Positions 8,251-15,795 of a stretch of DNA of 64,000 bases are shown here, piece by piece. The notes below the pieces were generated by a model. The model saw only the letters and a list, made by a program, of their open reading frames with translations. It was not told the origin of the DNA and ran no database searches. Numbering within the stretch: the first letter of the stretch is position 1; every line of letters starts with the position of its first letter. Both the position numbers and the translations under genes were made by a program. Source of the DNA: Streptomyces rubradiris (GTDB taxonomy: Bacteria; Actinomycetota; Actinomycetes; Streptomycetales; Streptomycetaceae); NCBI RefSeq assembly GCF_016860525.1, contig NZ_BNEA01000015.1, positions 496,001 through 560,000 of the forward strand. The letters run 5' to 3'.

Positions 8251-9504
8251 ATGGCCGCCTCCAGAACCAGGCACCTGTGCTCCGTGGCCGTCGCCCTCAC
8301 CCTGGCCCTCGCCGGGCCGGCGGCCGCCGTCTCCGCGCCTTCCGCCGCCCCCGACGGCCTGCGCGAGGTGCTGTTCGTCGGCAACAACTGGGACGGCACC
8401 GCCGATGTCATCCGGCCCTCCGGTGACTACGCGAAGATCGGCCGGATCAGCGTCGTCCCGGACAAGGACGCGCGGATGGCGGAGATCAACACGGACCCGG
8501 TCAAGTGGATCTACTTCCAGGCGATCCGCAACAGCGTCGGCGAGGGGCACGACCAGTTCGCCGACGACATGTACTCCACTCCGGACGGCCGGTCGGTGGT
8601 GGTGTCCCGGCCGAGCTTCGCAGACGTGGTCTCCATCGACCTGGCCGACGGGGCGGTCAACTGGCGCTTCCCGGTGGCCGGTTACCGCGCCGACCACATG
8701 GCGGTCTCGCCGGACGGCACCCGGGTGGCGGTCTCCGCGTCCACCGCCGACACCGTGCATGTGCTGGACATCGCCACCGGGCGGCAGCTGGGGTCGTTCA
8801 AGACCGGCGACAAGCCGCACGAGAACGTCTTCAGCAAGGACGGCAAGTATCTCTGGAACATGTCCATCGGCGAGGTCAACACCGACCTGGACGGCCCGGG
8901 CTGGGACTGGACCAAGGGCGACCGGCACCTCACGGTCGTGGACGCCACGACGTTCCAGCAGGTCAAGGTCATCGACATGCGGCAGCGGCTGGACGCGTTC
9001 GGGCTGGAGGACTTCTCCGACGCGGTCCGCCCGGCCGTGTTCTCCCCCGACGAGTCCAAGCTCTACTTCCAGGTGTCGTTCTTCAACGGCTTCTTCGAGT
9101 ACGACGTCGCCACCGACAGGATCACCCGGATGAAGACGCTGCCGAAGAACCCGGCGACCAGCGAGGACCGCACCACCTGGGTCAACGACTCGCGCCACCA
9201 CGGCATTGCGATGAACCCGGCGGGCACCGAGCTGTGCGTGGCGGGCACCATGGACGACTACGCGGCCGTGGTGGACCGCGCCTCGCTCCAGGAGGGGCCG
9301 CTGGTCCCGGCGGCCAAGCCGTACTGGGCGACGGTCAGCGGGGACGGCAAGGACTGCGTCGTCTCCGAGAGCGGCGCCGACCAGGTGACGGCGATCGACT
9401 TCGCCACCGGGCGGAAGGTGGCGTCGGTCGCCGTCGGCGACCACCCGCAGCGCGTCCGGCTGGGCCGTGTGCCCGCCGACTGGACCGGCCCCGCCGGTAG
9501 CTGA
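8251..9504 (+). CDS. Secreted YncE-like beta-propeller protein
   Basis: 417 residues from ATG 8251, with GAGGAAAGAG about 8 nt upstream. A signal peptide (MAASRTRHLC, then a hydrophobic Ala/Leu core, cleavage near AVSAPSA) directs export. The mature part has repeated blade motifs typical of 40-residue YVTN/YncE or quinoprotein-like propellers: SPDGTRVAVS, VHVLDIATGRQL, FSPDESKLYF, VTAIDFATGRKVASV. Such proteins bind ligands or partners outside the cell, and no enzymatic residues are evident. It is divergent from the TetR remnant, whose probable operator lies in its promoter region, and is followed by a strong terminator. Confidence 0.8.
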   Translation: MAASRTRHLCSVAVALTLALAGPAAAVSAPSAAPDGLREVLFVGNNWDGTADVIRPSGDYAKIGRISVVPDKDARMAEINTDPVKWIYFQAIRNSVGEGHDQFADDMYSTPDGRSVVVSRPSFADVVSIDLADGAVNWRFPVAGYRADHMAVSPDGTRVAVSASTADTVHVLDIATGRQLGSFKTGDKPHENVFSKDGKYLWNMSIGEVNTDLDGPGWDWTKGDRHLTVVDATTFQQVKVIDMRQRLDAFGLEDFSDAVRPAVFSPDESKLYFQVSFFNGFFEYDVATDRITRMKTLPKNPATSEDRTTWVNDSRHHGIAMNPAGTELCVAGTMDDYAAVVDRASLQEGPLVPAAKPYWATVSGDGKDCVVSESGADQVTAIDFATGRKVASVAVGDHPQRVRLGRVPADWTGPAGS

Positions 9505-9517
9505 CGCGCCCTCGGAC

Positions 9518-9556
9518 CGTGGTCTCCGGGGTGCCCCACTCACCCCGGAGGCCACG
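9518..9556 (+). terminator. Strong hairpin terminator after the propeller gene
   Basis: Arms 9518-9533 and 9541-9556 pair over 16 positions with one G-T wobble and a 7-nt loop, starting 13 nt after the stop codon at 9504. There is no poly-T tail, as is common in high-GC actinobacteria. Confidence 0.8.
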
Positions 9557-9986
9557 CCGCTCGGCTGCCGGAAGCGTGCCGCCGCCCACCCGGCCGGCTC
9601 GGTCCGCGCCGCGGCGAGCAGGTCCGCCGGGGGCGCCGTGGCTCCATCCGCGCCGCGGCGACCAGGTCCGCCGGGGGCGCCGTGGCTCCGTCGGCGACCA
9701 GGGCGAAGCGCGGGGCACCGGAGTCGGCACCGGTGAGCAGCAGCCGGCGGCTTCCGGTGCCGCCCGGCTACGGGGCCACGCCGACCGGGGGGCCGAGGTG
9801 TGGGCGGGGGGCCGTACACCGTAGCCCCCAGTAAGCCGCCCGGCGGCCGGCCCGCCCGTGCCGGTGCCGGGGGATGCCCGGATTGAGCGTGGGCACCAGG
9901 TGTCATGTCCTTGAGACGGTGCCGTGCGACGGAACGGCCGCGAGGCACCTGTGGCGGGTGAACGTTCAACGAAAACGGAGCGGGCG
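9557..9986. other. Intergenic stretch with a tandem duplication and a possible gene remnant
   Basis: No intact gene is evident. Two copies of a 43-bp unit (9603-9645 and 9647-9689, one mismatch, 44-bp period) lie here. On the minus strand a short protein-like segment (LLLTGADSGAPRFALVADG, about 9680-9745) runs into the repeats and loses frame because the period is not a multiple of three. This may be the decayed end of a gene, but I cannot name it. Confidence 0.4.
9603..9689. repeat. Two-copy 43-bp tandem repeat
   Basis: Copies at 9603-9645 and 9647-9689 are identical except at one position (G in the first, C in the second) and are separated by one base. The 44-bp period shifts any reading frame crossing it. 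Confidence 0.85.
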
Positions 9987-11093
9987 ATGCGTGACATTCT
10001 CGCGGCGCTGGACCGGTGGTACGCCGCCCGGCTGCCGTTCGGGCTGGCCACGGTGGTCGAGGTCAGCCGCAGCGCGCCGCGCGGGCCCGGCGCCGCCATG
10101 GCGGTCGGCCCGGACGGCGAGGTGGTCGGCAGTGTGTCCGGCGGCTGTGTGGAGGGCGCCGTCTTCGAGCTGGCACAGGAGGCCGCCGAGAGCGGTACGG
10201 CCCGGCTGGAGACCTTCGGGTACAGCGACGAGGACGCGTTCGCGGTCGGGCTGACCTGCGGCGGTGAGATCACCGTGCTGGTCCGGCAGGTGACCTGGGC
10301 CCGGGATCCGGCGTTCGGCGCGGTCGCCGCGTCCGTCGCCGCCGGTGAGCCGGTCACCGTGGCCACCGTGGTCGACGGGCCGGCGCCGCGCGGGGCCACC
10401 CTCGCCGTGTGGTCGCGGACGGCCGCCGGCGGTCTCGGCACCCGGGGGCTGGACGCGGCCGTCGCCGCCGACGCGCGCGGCGAACTCGCCCTCGGCGCGA
10501 CCGGCCTCAGGCACTACGGGCCGCACGGGGAGCGGCGCGAGGACACCGTGACCGTGTTCGTGCAGTCCTTCGCGCCGCCGCCGCGCATGCTGGTGTTCGG
10601 CGCCATCGACCACGCCGCCGCCGTGGCCCGGATCGGGGACTTCCTCGGCTACCGGGTGACCGTGTGCGACGCCCGCCCGGTGTTCGCCACGCCCCGCCGG
10701 TTCCCGGAGGGCGTGGAGGTGGTCGTGGACTGGCCGCACCGGTACCTGCGCGGCACGCCCACCGACGCGCGGACGGTGATCTGCGTCCTGACCCACGACC
10801 CCAAGTTCGACGTGCCGGTGCTGCGGGAGGCGCTGCGGCGCCCGGCCGCGTACATCGGGGCGATGGGCAGCCGGCGCACCCACGACGACCGGCTGCGCCG
10901 CCTGGCCGAGTCCGGCCTCTCCGACGCGGAACTGGCCCGCCTGCGCTCCCCCATCGGGCTGGACCTGGGCGCCCGGACACCGCAGGAGGTGGCGGTGTCG
11001 GTGGCGGCGGAGATCGTGGCGCTGCGCTGGGGCGGTACCGGTGCGCCCCTCAGCCGCACGAGCGGGGCGATCCATCCGCGGGAGGCGGACTGA
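9987..11093 (+). CDS. XdhC/CoxI-family protein
   Basis: 368 residues from ATG 9987, with GGAG about 8 nt upstream. The N-terminal XdhC/CoxI domain shows the Ser/Gly-rich SVSGGCVEGAVF and a TCGGEITVLV segment. The C-terminal half is a Rossmann-type domain (VFGAIDHAAAVARIGDFLGY, then YIGAMGSRRTHDDR). Family members insert or sulfurate the molybdenum cofactor of xanthine dehydrogenase-like hydroxylases, or mature CO dehydrogenase. No molybdo-hydroxylase genes adjoin it here, so its target enzyme is elsewhere or the protein has another role. It converges with the GNAT gene, stop codons 16 bp apart. Confidence 0.88.
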   Translation: MRDILAALDRWYAARLPFGLATVVEVSRSAPRGPGAAMAVGPDGEVVGSVSGGCVEGAVFELAQEAAESGTARLETFGYSDEDAFAVGLTCGGEITVLVRQVTWARDPAFGAVAASVAAGEPVTVATVVDGPAPRGATLAVWSRTAAGGLGTRGLDAAVAADARGELALGATGLRHYGPHGERREDTVTVFVQSFAPPPRMLVFGAIDHAAAVARIGDFLGYRVTVCDARPVFATPRRFPEGVEVVVDWPHRYLRGTPTDARTVICVLTHDPKFDVPVLREALRRPAAYIGAMGSRRTHDDRLRRLAESGLSDAELARLRSPIGLDLGARTPQEVAVSVAAEIVALRWGGTGAPLSRTSGAIHPREAD

Positions 11094-11109
11094 CGCCCGT
11101 GCGGCGGCG

Positions 11110-11700
11110 CTACCCGGCGTCCCCGGCCACCCTCGCGTGCAGGTGCTGGTCGTGCCAGCCGTCGGCGTGCAGGAGGGCGCTGCGCTGGGTGCCCTCGTAG
11201 CGGAAGCCGGCGCGCTCCGCGACCCGGCAGGAGGCGGGGTTGGCCGTGGAGTGGCACAGGCGCAGGCGGTGCAGTCCCAGGTCGTCCAGGGCCCACCGGG
11301 TGAGCCGGCGGACCGCCGCCACGGCGAGGCCGGCGCCGCGGGCCCGGGGCAGCAGCCAGTAGACGAGTTCGGCGCTGCCGCCGGCCAGGTCCACGTCGTT
11401 GAGCCCGGCGAGTCCGGCCGCCGGGCCGTCCGGCCGGGCGAGGGCCCAGACCGCGCCGGTCTCGGCCCGCCACCGTTCGTGCATACGGGCGATCCGGTCG
11501 CGGGCCTGCGCGGCGTCGGCCACGGTGAACAGGTTCCACCGCCGGATGTCGGGGTCCTGCCCGGCGGCGAGCAGCGCCTCGGCGTCCTCGGGCCGCCAGG
11601 GCCGCAGCCGGAGGCCGTCCGGCAGGTCGAGCACGGGTTGCGCGTGGCCGGCCATGCGGCCCGCGGGTACGACATCGGGTATGCCGCCGCTGGAGATCAT
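11110..11700 (-). CDS. GNAT-family N-acetyltransferase
   Basis: About 196 residues from ATG 11700 (MISSGGIPD), with GAGG 8 nt upstream. A shorter start at 11655 is possible. The core follows the RimJ/RimL pattern: LRLRPWRPEDAEALL at the start, the acetyl-CoA loop region LLPRARGAGLAVAAVRRLTRWA, and the C-terminal NPASCRVAERAGFRYEGT. Proteins of this subgroup acetylate N-terminal amines of proteins or small molecules, and the substrate is not evident. It is convergent with the XdhC-family gene. Confidence 0.85.
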   Translation of the reverse strand: MISSGGIPDVVPAGRMAGHAQPVLDLPDGLRLRPWRPEDAEALLAAGQDPDIRRWNLFTVADAAQARDRIARMHERWRAETGAVWALARPDGPAAGLAGLNDVDLAGGSAELVYWLLPRARGAGLAVAAVRRLTRWALDDLGLHRLRLCHSTANPASCRVAERAGFRYEGTQRSALLHADGWHDQHLHARVAGDAG

Positions 11701-12073
11701 CCCGGCATCCTCGCACAGGCGCCGCTGGGGGTTGTCCGGCGGCCCGTTCTCGCCCTCCGCGGAGGCCGGCCCTGTTGGTGGTGAGCGGATGGTTGCTGAG
11801 GAGGCGCCGACCACTTCCGCCGCGTAGGTCACGGGGGGCGCTGTCCGGGTTCGAGGATGCGGTGACCGCTACGGCGAACGCCCCGGGCGTGACGCCGGCG
11901 GTGAGCGCGGGGGCTTCGGCCCCGCCGTTCTTGTCCGTGGGCACCTGGACAGTCCGCTGACCGCCGGTGAAGGCCCGAGCCGGTGCCGCCGGTGACCCTC
12001 GGGTTCGATCCATGCGGGGGTGAGCGGCATCGCCTGAGCGATCCGAGGAACGGACGGTGCCGGGCCCGGCCGG
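11701..12073. other. Intergenic region carrying a bacterial Ig-like gene fragment
   Basis: No complete gene is seen. The middle of the region holds the short Ig-like remnant annotated separately; the rest is GC-rich sequence without recognisable signals. Confidence 0.5.
11835..11962 (-). pseudogene. Fragment of a bacterial Ig-like repeat protein
   Basis: The minus-strand translation reads VQVPTDKNGGAEAPALTAG followed by TPGAFAVAVTASS. This is the recurring pattern of bacterial Ig-like domains of secreted proteins (strand, T-D-x-x-G turn, A-P-x-L-x-A-G, G-x-F-x-V-x-A). There is no signal peptide, no full domain and no plausible start, so it looks like a leftover of a larger surface-protein gene. 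The frame continues into sequence that does not look coding. Confidence 0.45.
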
Positions 12074-12574
12074 CTAGCGCCGCGGCAGCTGATGGAGGGT
12101 CACGTCCGTGAGCGCTCCGTCGGCCACTGTCGCGGTGAGGTAGGTGCAGTGGGGCTGGCGGCGGCGGTCGGTCGGGGAGCCGGGGTTGAGCAGGCGCAGC
12201 CCGCCGGGGGCGGTGGTGTCCCAGGGGATGTGGCTGTGTCCGAAGACCAGGACGTCCAGGTCCGGGAAGCGGGCCGCGCACCGGGCCTCGCGGCCTTGGG
12301 CGGGGCCGGTCTCGTGGACCACGCCGAAACGCAGGCCGCCCAGTTCGGCACGGGCCACCTCGGGCAGCCGGGCGCGCAGCTCCGGGCCGTCGTTGTTGCC
12401 GTACACACCGATCAGCCGGCGGCTGCGGCTCTCCAGCAGGTCCAGGGTGGCGGTGTCGACCCAGTCCCCGGCGTGGAAGACGACATCGGCGTGCGGGAGT
12501 TCGGCGAGCAGTTGCTCCGGGAGCCGCTTGGCCCGCTTGGGAAGGTGGGTGTCGGACATCAGCAGGAGGCGCAC
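12074..12574 (-). CDS. YfcE/MJ0936-type metallophosphoesterase
   Basis: 166 residues from ATG 12574. It has the compact calcineurin-like set of metal ligands: MSDTHLP, FHAGDWVD, GVYGNNDG, VVHETG and FGHSHIPWD. The short length and lack of a lid domain match the YfcE/MJ0936 phosphodiesterases, which cleave bis(p-nitrophenyl) phosphate or cyclic nucleotides in vitro, usually with Mn or Ni. The cellular substrate is unknown. It is a monocistronic gene, divergent from the pectate lyase with 445 bp between. Confidence 0.9.
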   Translation of the reverse strand: MRLLLMSDTHLPKRAKRLPEQLLAELPHADVVFHAGDWVDTATLDLLESRSRRLIGVYGNNDGPELRARLPEVARAELGGLRFGVVHETGPAQGREARCAARFPDLDVLVFGHSHIPWDTTAPGGLRLLNPGSPTDRRRQPHCTYLTATVADGALTDVTLHQLPRR

Positions 12575-12791
12575 GCCGTCAGCCTAGTACCGCGACGGTG
12601 CCCGCTCCGGGAGATGGCCAGGTCAGGGGCTGACCGCGCGCCGAGGGGCGACAGGGGCGGCGGGAGTCCGGGAGGACGTGGTCGTGCGCGTTGCCCGGCC
12701 GGGCGCGCCGCCGCGGCGGGCGGCCGCCCTCGCCCCTCGCTCTCGCCCGCACTCTCCCGCTCGGAGGGCCGTACGAGCCGCGCACCGGCCC

Positions 12792-12809
12792 GGAGAGAGC
12801 GTTTTCTCC
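12792..12809. promoter_or_regulatory. Imperfect LacI-type palindrome, upstream operator candidate
   Basis: GGAGAGAGC|GTTTTCTCC is symmetric at 7 of 9 positions around a central CG, and resembles the perfect site 114 bp downstream in its central CG and its flanking GGA/TCC ends. It could be an auxiliary operator. Confidence 0.35.
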
Positions 12810-12868
12810 CACCCGTCGCCGTGAGCCTCTCCCGATCGGAACGACAGGTTCCGTAACTGTCCGAAACC

Positions 12869-12897
12869 TTGCCGTCAACCGGAGGTCACCCTATTCT
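12869..12897 (+). promoter_or_regulatory. Vegetative-sigma promoter of the pectate lyase
   Basis: TTGCCG (12869-12874), a 17-bp spacer and TATTCT (12892-12897) match the HrdB-type -35/-10 pattern of Streptomyces well. The predicted start near 12904 leaves a leader of about 115 nt before ATG 13020. Confidence 0.65.
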
Positions 12898-12905
12898 CAC
12901 GGCGC

Positions 12906-12919
12906 GGAAAGCGCTTTCC
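12906..12919. promoter_or_regulatory. Perfect palindromic operator GGAAAGCGCTTTCC (LacI-type)
   Basis: A 14-bp perfect palindrome with the central CG typical of LacI/GalR-family sites, starting 8 bp after the -10 box. Its position over the transcription start suits repression relieved by a pectin-derived inducer; the regulator is not encoded in the window. Confidence 0.65.
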
Positions 12920-13019
12920 CGCGTTCGGCTCAGCACGGCAGCACCCCCCACACCGCACGAGGAGCACCACCCAGAATTCGAGCCGCGTCCGGCGGCGAAC
13001 GACCGAGTGGGAGACGACG

Positions 13020-14588
13020 ATGAGACGACCAGTCGCCATGCGACTGTACGCGGCCCTGGCCACGCTGGGTGTGGCCGCCGCGACCGGCATGCTCGTGGCG
13101 ATGCCCGAGCAGGCGTCGGCCGCCGTCGGAGGCGCCACGGGATACGCGACACAGAACGGCGGCACCACCGGCGGCGCGGGCGGGCAGACCGTGCGGGCCA
13201 CCACCGGTACCGCGATCCACGCGGCCCTGTGCTCCCGGGCCGACAGCAGCACCCCGATCACCATCCAGGTCGAGGGCACCATCAACCACGCCAACACCAG
13301 CAAGGTGTCCGGCAGCAGCTGCAACACCGCCGACGGCGTCATCGAGCTGAAGCAGATCAGCAACGTGACCATCGTCGGGGTCGGCAGCGGGGCCGTCTTC
13401 GACCAACTGGGCATCCACATCCGCGAGTCCCGCAACATCGTCATCCAGAACGTGACGGTGAGGAACGTCAAGAAGTCCGGCTCCCCCACGTCCAACGGCG
13501 GTGACGCCATCGGCATGGAGAGCGACGTCCGCAACGTCTGGGTCGACCACGCGACGCTGGAGGCCTCAGGCGGGGAGGACGAGGGCTTCGACGGGCTCTT
13601 CGACATGAAGGACGGCACCCAGTACGTCACCCTGTCGTACAGCGTGCTGCGCAACTCGGGCCGGGGCGGTCTCATCGGGTCGAGCGAGAGCGACTTGTCG
13701 AACAGCTACATCACGTTCCACCACAACCTGTACGAGAACATCGACTCCCGCGCTCCGCTGCTGCGCGGCGGCACGGCCCACATGTACAACAACCACTACG
13801 TGCGCCTGAACAAGTCCGGGATCAACTCCCGGGCCGGCGCCCGCGCCAAGGTGGACAACAACTACTTCGAGGACTCCAAGGACGTCCTGGGCACCTTCTA
13901 CACCGACGAGCTGGGCTACTGGCAGGTCGCCGGCAACACCTTCGACAACGTGACCTGGACCAGCCCCGGCACCGACAACCACCCGGCCGGCCCGGACCCG
14001 CAGTCCAACACCACCGTCTCCATTCCGTACGCCTACACGCTCGACGCCGCCGGTTGCGTGCCCAGTGTCGTGGGCCAGACGGCGGGCGCAGGCAAGGGGC
14101 TGCGCGTCTCCGACGGCAACTGCACACCGCAGACGCCGACACCGACACCGACACCGACCTCCACGCCCACTCCCACGCCCACCCCCACGCCGACCCCGAC
14201 GCCCACGCCGACGCAGCCCGGCGGGACGAACCTCAGCATCGGAGCGGGTTCCGACGGCTCCAGCAAGGCCAACGGCACGAGCTACGGCAACGTGCGCGAC
14301 GGTGACCTGAACACCTACTGGTCGCCGGTGGGCACGACCGGCTCGATCTCCATCAAGTGGGGCTCGCCCACCGCCGTCTCCTCGGTCAACATCCGGGAGA
14401 CGGCGGGGACCTCGGGCCGCATCGGCTCCTGGCGCGTCCTCAACGGCGACACCGGGGCGGTGCTCGCCTCCGGCAGCGGTGCGGGCGTCATCTCCCTCCC
14501 CCGGACGACGCTGTCCAAGGTCACCTTCCAGATCACCGGCGCGAGCGGCACCCCGCAGGTCGCCGAGTTCGAGACGTACGCCGGGTAA
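13020..14588 (+). CDS. Secreted pectate lyase (PL1) with C-terminal carbohydrate-binding-like domain
   Basis: 522 residues from ATG 13020, with GGGAG upstream. A signal peptide of about 34 residues ends in EQASAA. Residues about 40-350 form a PL1 parallel beta-helix with the markers SNVTIVGVG, VRNVWVDHATLE and the FHHNLYENIDSRAPLLRGG segment carrying the catalytic Arg region. It cleaves polygalacturonate by beta-elimination. A Thr-Pro linker (near residues 370-400) joins a C-terminal domain of about 125 residues (ANGTSYGNVRDGDLNTYWSP) resembling F5/8-type C galactose-binding modules. The HrdB-type promoter and LacI-like operator upstream imply substrate-controlled expression. Confidence 0.93.
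   Translation: MRRPVAMRLYAALATLGVAAATGMLVAMPEQASAAVGGATGYATQNGGTTGGAGGQTVRATTGTAIHAALCSRADSSTPITIQVEGTINHANTSKVSGSSCNTADGVIELKQISNVTIVGVGSGAVFDQLGIHIRESRNIVIQNVTVRNVKKSGSPTSNGGDAIGMESDVRNVWVDHATLEASGGEDEGFDGLFDMKDGTQYVTLSYSVLRNSGRGGLIGSSESDLSNSYITFHHNLYENIDSRAPLLRGGTAHMYNNHYVRLNKSGINSRAGARAKVDNNYFEDSKDVLGTFYTDELGYWQVAGNTFDNVTWTSPGTDNHPAGPDPQSNTTVSIPYAYTLDAAGCVPSVVGQTAGAGKGLRVSDGNCTPQTPTPTPTPTSTPTPTPTPTPTPTPTPTQPGGTNLSIGAGSDGSSKANGTSYGNVRDGDLNTYWSPVGTTGSISIKWGSPTAVSSVNIRETAGTSGRIGSWRVLNGDTGAVLASGSGAGVISLPRTTLSKVTFQITGASGTPQVAEFETYAG
14133..14218 (+). repeat. Thr-Pro linker simple repeat within the pectate lyase gene
   Basis: Hexameric repeats of ACCGAC/ACGCCC type encode alternating Thr-Pro residues between the catalytic and C-terminal domains. 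Such flexible, extended linkers are common in secreted Streptomyces glycan-degrading enzymes. Confidence 0.85.
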
Positions 14589-14610
14589 AAGCGCACCACC
14601 GGGGATCGGG

Positions 14611-14649
14611 TCGGTGTCCGTGGCCGTGCGTGCCTGCGCCGGACACCGG
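14611..14649. terminator. Bidirectional hairpin between pectate lyase and SDR genes
   Basis: CGGTGTCCG (14612-14620) pairs perfectly with CGGACACCG (14640-14648) across a 19-nt loop that can fold further. It sits between two convergent genes, where a shared terminator is expected. Confidence 0.5.
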
Positions 14650-14695
14650 CCGGCCCCGGAGCGTGGACGGCTCGCCGGGGGGGGGCGGGCCGTGC

Positions 14696-15706
14696 CTAGG
14701 CCGCTCGTCCCGTCAGGCGGCGTACGCCGAGGGTGGTGCCCAGCACGGCGGCGCCGGCGCCGAGGGCGGTGGCCGCGGGGTGCCGGAGCAGGGTCTCCTG
14801 CCAGGAGCGGGTGTGCGCGGTGTCGTCGAAGGCGCCGTGCGCGCCCTGGTCGTCGGCCGGGGTGCGGTCGACCGGTTCGAAGAGGTTGTCCAGGTGGGCC
14901 GGCGGGACGCTGTCGGTCTGCTGGGACTCGAAGCCGGTGCGGGCCAGATAGCGGTCGAGCGGCGCCGGGAAGAGCCGGTTGGCCCAGATGGTGGCGACGG
15001 TGGAGGCGCCGACGTAGTACTGCTTGCGGCGCGGGTGGTCGGCCGCGTACAGCACGCCCCGGGCGGCCACCTCGGGCTGGTAGATCGGCGGGACCGGCAT
15101 GGGGTGCTTGGCCAGCCGGGAGCGGACCCATTCGAACTGCGGGGTGTTGACGGCGGGCATCTGGGCGACGGTGATGCGCACGTTGCTGCCGCGGTGCAGC
15201 AGTTCGGTGCGCACGGAGGAGGTGAAGCCGTTGATGGCGTGCTTGGCGCCGCAGTACGCCGACTGGAGCGGGATGGACCGTTCCCCGAGCGCGGAGCCGA
15301 CCTGCACGATCGTGCCCCGGTCGCGGGGCAGCATGCGCTTCAGGGCGGTGCGGGTGCCGTTGACGAAGCCGAGGTAGGTGACCTCGGTGACCCGTTTGAA
15401 CTCCTCGGCGGTGATCTCCTCGAACGGCGCGAACACCGTGGCGAACGCGCAGTTGATCCACACGTCGACCGGCCCGAAAGCCTGCTCCGCGGCGTCGGCC
15501 GCCGCCTCCAGCTGCGCCGGGTCGGCCGCGTCGGCGACGTGGACCAGGGGCCGTCCGCCGAGCGCCGCGACCTCGTCGGCCGCCGCGTGGAGACCGCCCT
15601 CGCCGCGCGCGACCAGGACGACGTCGGCGCCACGCCGGGCGTACAGGCGGGCGGTGGCGCGGCCGATGCCGGCGCTGGCGCCGGTGATGACGACGGTGGG
15701 GGGCAT
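14696..15706 (-). CDS. SDR-family oxidoreductase with C-terminal hydrophobic tail
   Basis: 336 residues from ATG 15706, preceded by GAGGAGAAGG. The SDR core spans about residues 1-250: the GASAGIGRATA nucleotide loop and the catalytic Ser (QVGSALG) and Tyr-x-x-x-Lys (YCGAKH). The roughly 85-residue C-terminal extension ends with a hydrophobic helix (LGAGAAVLGTTLGVRRL) and a basic tail, which suggests membrane association. It reduces or oxidises an unknown carbonyl or hydroxyl substrate. It is the third gene of a minus-strand series after the FAD/Fe-S dehydrogenase and the enolase-superfamily gene (89-bp gap), so joint function is plausible. Confidence 0.85.
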   Translation of the reverse strand: MPPTVVITGASAGIGRATARLYARRGADVVLVARGEGGLHAAADEVAALGGRPLVHVADAADPAQLEAAADAAEQAFGPVDVWINCAFATVFAPFEEITAEEFKRVTEVTYLGFVNGTRTALKRMLPRDRGTIVQVGSALGERSIPLQSAYCGAKHAINGFTSSVRTELLHRGSNVRITVAQMPAVNTPQFEWVRSRLAKHPMPVPPIYQPEVAARGVLYAADHPRRKQYYVGASTVATIWANRLFPAPLDRYLARTGFESQQTDSVPPAHLDNLFEPVDRTPADDQGAHGAFDDTAHTRSWQETLLRHPAATALGAGAAVLGTTLGVRRLTGRAA

Positions 15707-15795
15707 GGTCCTTCTCCTCTTCCAGCACGATGTCCGGCACGGTGTCCGGCGTTTTGTACGGCGTGGTGTACGGCCCGGTGTCCGCGCCTTCCGGC

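Larger units (their letters stand above)
12575..13019. other. Divergent regulatory region upstream of the pectate lyase
   Basis: This 445-bp gap holds a consensus-like promoter (12869-12897), a perfect palindrome overlapping the expected start site (12906-12919) and a second imperfect palindrome (12792-12809). No additional gene is evident. Confidence 0.6.

Noticed and set aside
14133..14218. CRISPR-like short repeat array
   Set aside because: It is an in-frame Thr-Pro linker of the pectate lyase with no spacers.
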